A stretch of 64,000 nt of DNA, from the NCBI RefSeq assembly GCF_034521915.1, contig NZ_JAXHLU010000017.1:124001-188000 (forward strand), in the 5' to 3' direction. Positions 63,697 through 64,000 of this stretch are shown piece after piece (positions within the stretch are counted from its first letter, which is position 1; the number at the start of each line of letters is the position of its first letter). The stretch comes from Fodinibius sp034521915 (lineage in GTDB: Bacteria > Bacteroidota > Rhodothermia > Balneolales > Balneolaceae). Made by a program: the position numbers and the translations under genes. The notes under the pieces were generated by a model. It saw only the letters and a list, made by a program, of their open reading frames with translations. It searched no databases and had not been told where the DNA came from.

Positions 63697-64000
63697 ATGC
63701 CTAAACTGAGTACCAAGGAAATCCTCAAGCAAAACCTGGAACGTACAATTCCGGGGCACCTGAATAAGCTCAAAATTATTCTTCATAATGTCAGGAGTAT
63801 GCACAACGTGGGAGCTGCTTTTCGCAGCGCCGATGCCTTTGGCATAGATGAGATTATAATTTCCGGATATACTCCTACTCCACCGCGCCCCGAAATTGCC
63901 AAGACAGCAATCGGTGCCCAGAAACACGTTGACTGGCAGCAAGTAGAGCATCCCCGGAAACACATAGAAACCCTGAAGGAAAAGGGATACCGACTGGTGG
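63697..64000 (+). CDS. TrmH/SpoU-family RNA methyltransferase, N-terminal part (cut by window end)
   Basis: About 101 residues visible. VRSMHNVGAAFRSADAFGID is the first SPOUT motif with the catalytic Asn and Arg, followed by IIISGYTPTPPRPEIAKTAIG, typical of TrmH-type 2'-O methyltransferases. The SAM knot at the C-terminus lies outside. RNA target (tRNA or rRNA) not determinable. The 191 bp before it hold nothing clear. Confidence 0.85.
   Translation, partial: MPKLSTKEILKQNLERTIPGHLNKLKIILHNVRSMHNVGAAFRSADAFGIDEIIISGYTPTPPRPEIAKTAIGAQKHVDWQQVEHPRKHIETLKEKGYRLV

Noticed and set aside
1..64000. CRISPR arrays, tRNA or rRNA genes, insertion sequences, prophage, toxin-antitoxin or restriction systems
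   Set aside because: Looked for in gaps and gene neighbourhoods; none seen. The only mobile-DNA trace is the recombinase fragment at 19136-19489.

Overview
The window is 64 kb of a bacterial chromosome from the Fibrobacterota-Chlorobiota-Bacteroidota group, most like the Balneolota/Rhodothermota branch (Balneolaceae such as Fodinibius or Gracilimonas). Reasons: moderate-to-low GC, families typical of this group (DUF2480, DUF2723, DUF486, BamD- and SurA-type envelope proteins, Nfu with its own N-terminal domain, YbeY without the third histidine), several upstream sites of the Bacteroidota type TTTG-N18-20-TANNTTTG, and frequent GTG/TTG starts. The lineage call is inference from gene content. 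I saw no rRNA, tRNA, CRISPR array, intact mobile element or prophage.

Layout. 1-1552: end of queD, queE and an SDR reductase. 1623-3041: malic enzyme with an ACT domain (-). 3352-7430: three tandem secreted amidohydrolase-like proteins, of which only the middle one keeps the metal ligands, closed by a clear terminator. 7537-15905: nitrilase, DUF445, ybeY, a DUF2723 membrane glycosyltransferase-like protein, an NSS sodium symporter and a PH-domain protein. 15968-18957: envelope genes (a 16-residue-repeat surface protein, a PagL-like lipid A deacylase, a CDF metal exporter). 19136-19489: 5' fragment of a tyrosine recombinase, squeezed against tadA; then apt, a lipoprotein/coiled-coil pair and an acid phosphatase. 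23661-28106: a retropepsin-like protein, RimK, AstE/AspA cluster running into DUF952, a peptidase and a lipid kinase. 28553-29310: an AT-rich stretch without genes. 29311-33097 (-): peroxiredoxin, membrane protein, DinB-like protein, a lone nuoI and der. 33181-42592 (+): FMN hydroxy-acid oxidase, DUF486, tdk-nupC (nucleoside salvage), then two parvulin-type proteins (including SurA), MoxR and a VWA membrane protein.

42601-47935 (-) combines isoprenoid genes (type 2 IDI, polyprenyl synthase) with bamD, nadD and an LD-carboxypeptidase. 48014-54417 (-) is a complete SUF iron-sulfur operon, sufB-C-D-S-nfu-sufA-DUF2480, with a 135-nt leader holding a 45-nt inverted repeat; its sufA/iscA gene appears frameshifted near the N terminus. 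54746-62921 (-) carries pta, an EamA exporter, a lipoprotein with a caspase-like domain lacking both catalytic residues, an Omp85-like barrel, a NUDIX hydrolase, UDP-glucuronate decarboxylase, and a UDP-glucose dehydrogenase whose central ~1.2 kb has a much higher GC content than everything around it, then greA. The window ends inside a TrmH/SpoU RNA methyltransferase.

Most of the window is housekeeping DNA. The best leads for something new are the catalytically dead caspase-like lipoprotein and its neighbours, the amidohydrolase triad with two apparently inactive members, the suf leader repeat and sufA frameshift, the mosaic ugd gene and the surface-repeat protein. I see no complete undescribed defence or mobile system.
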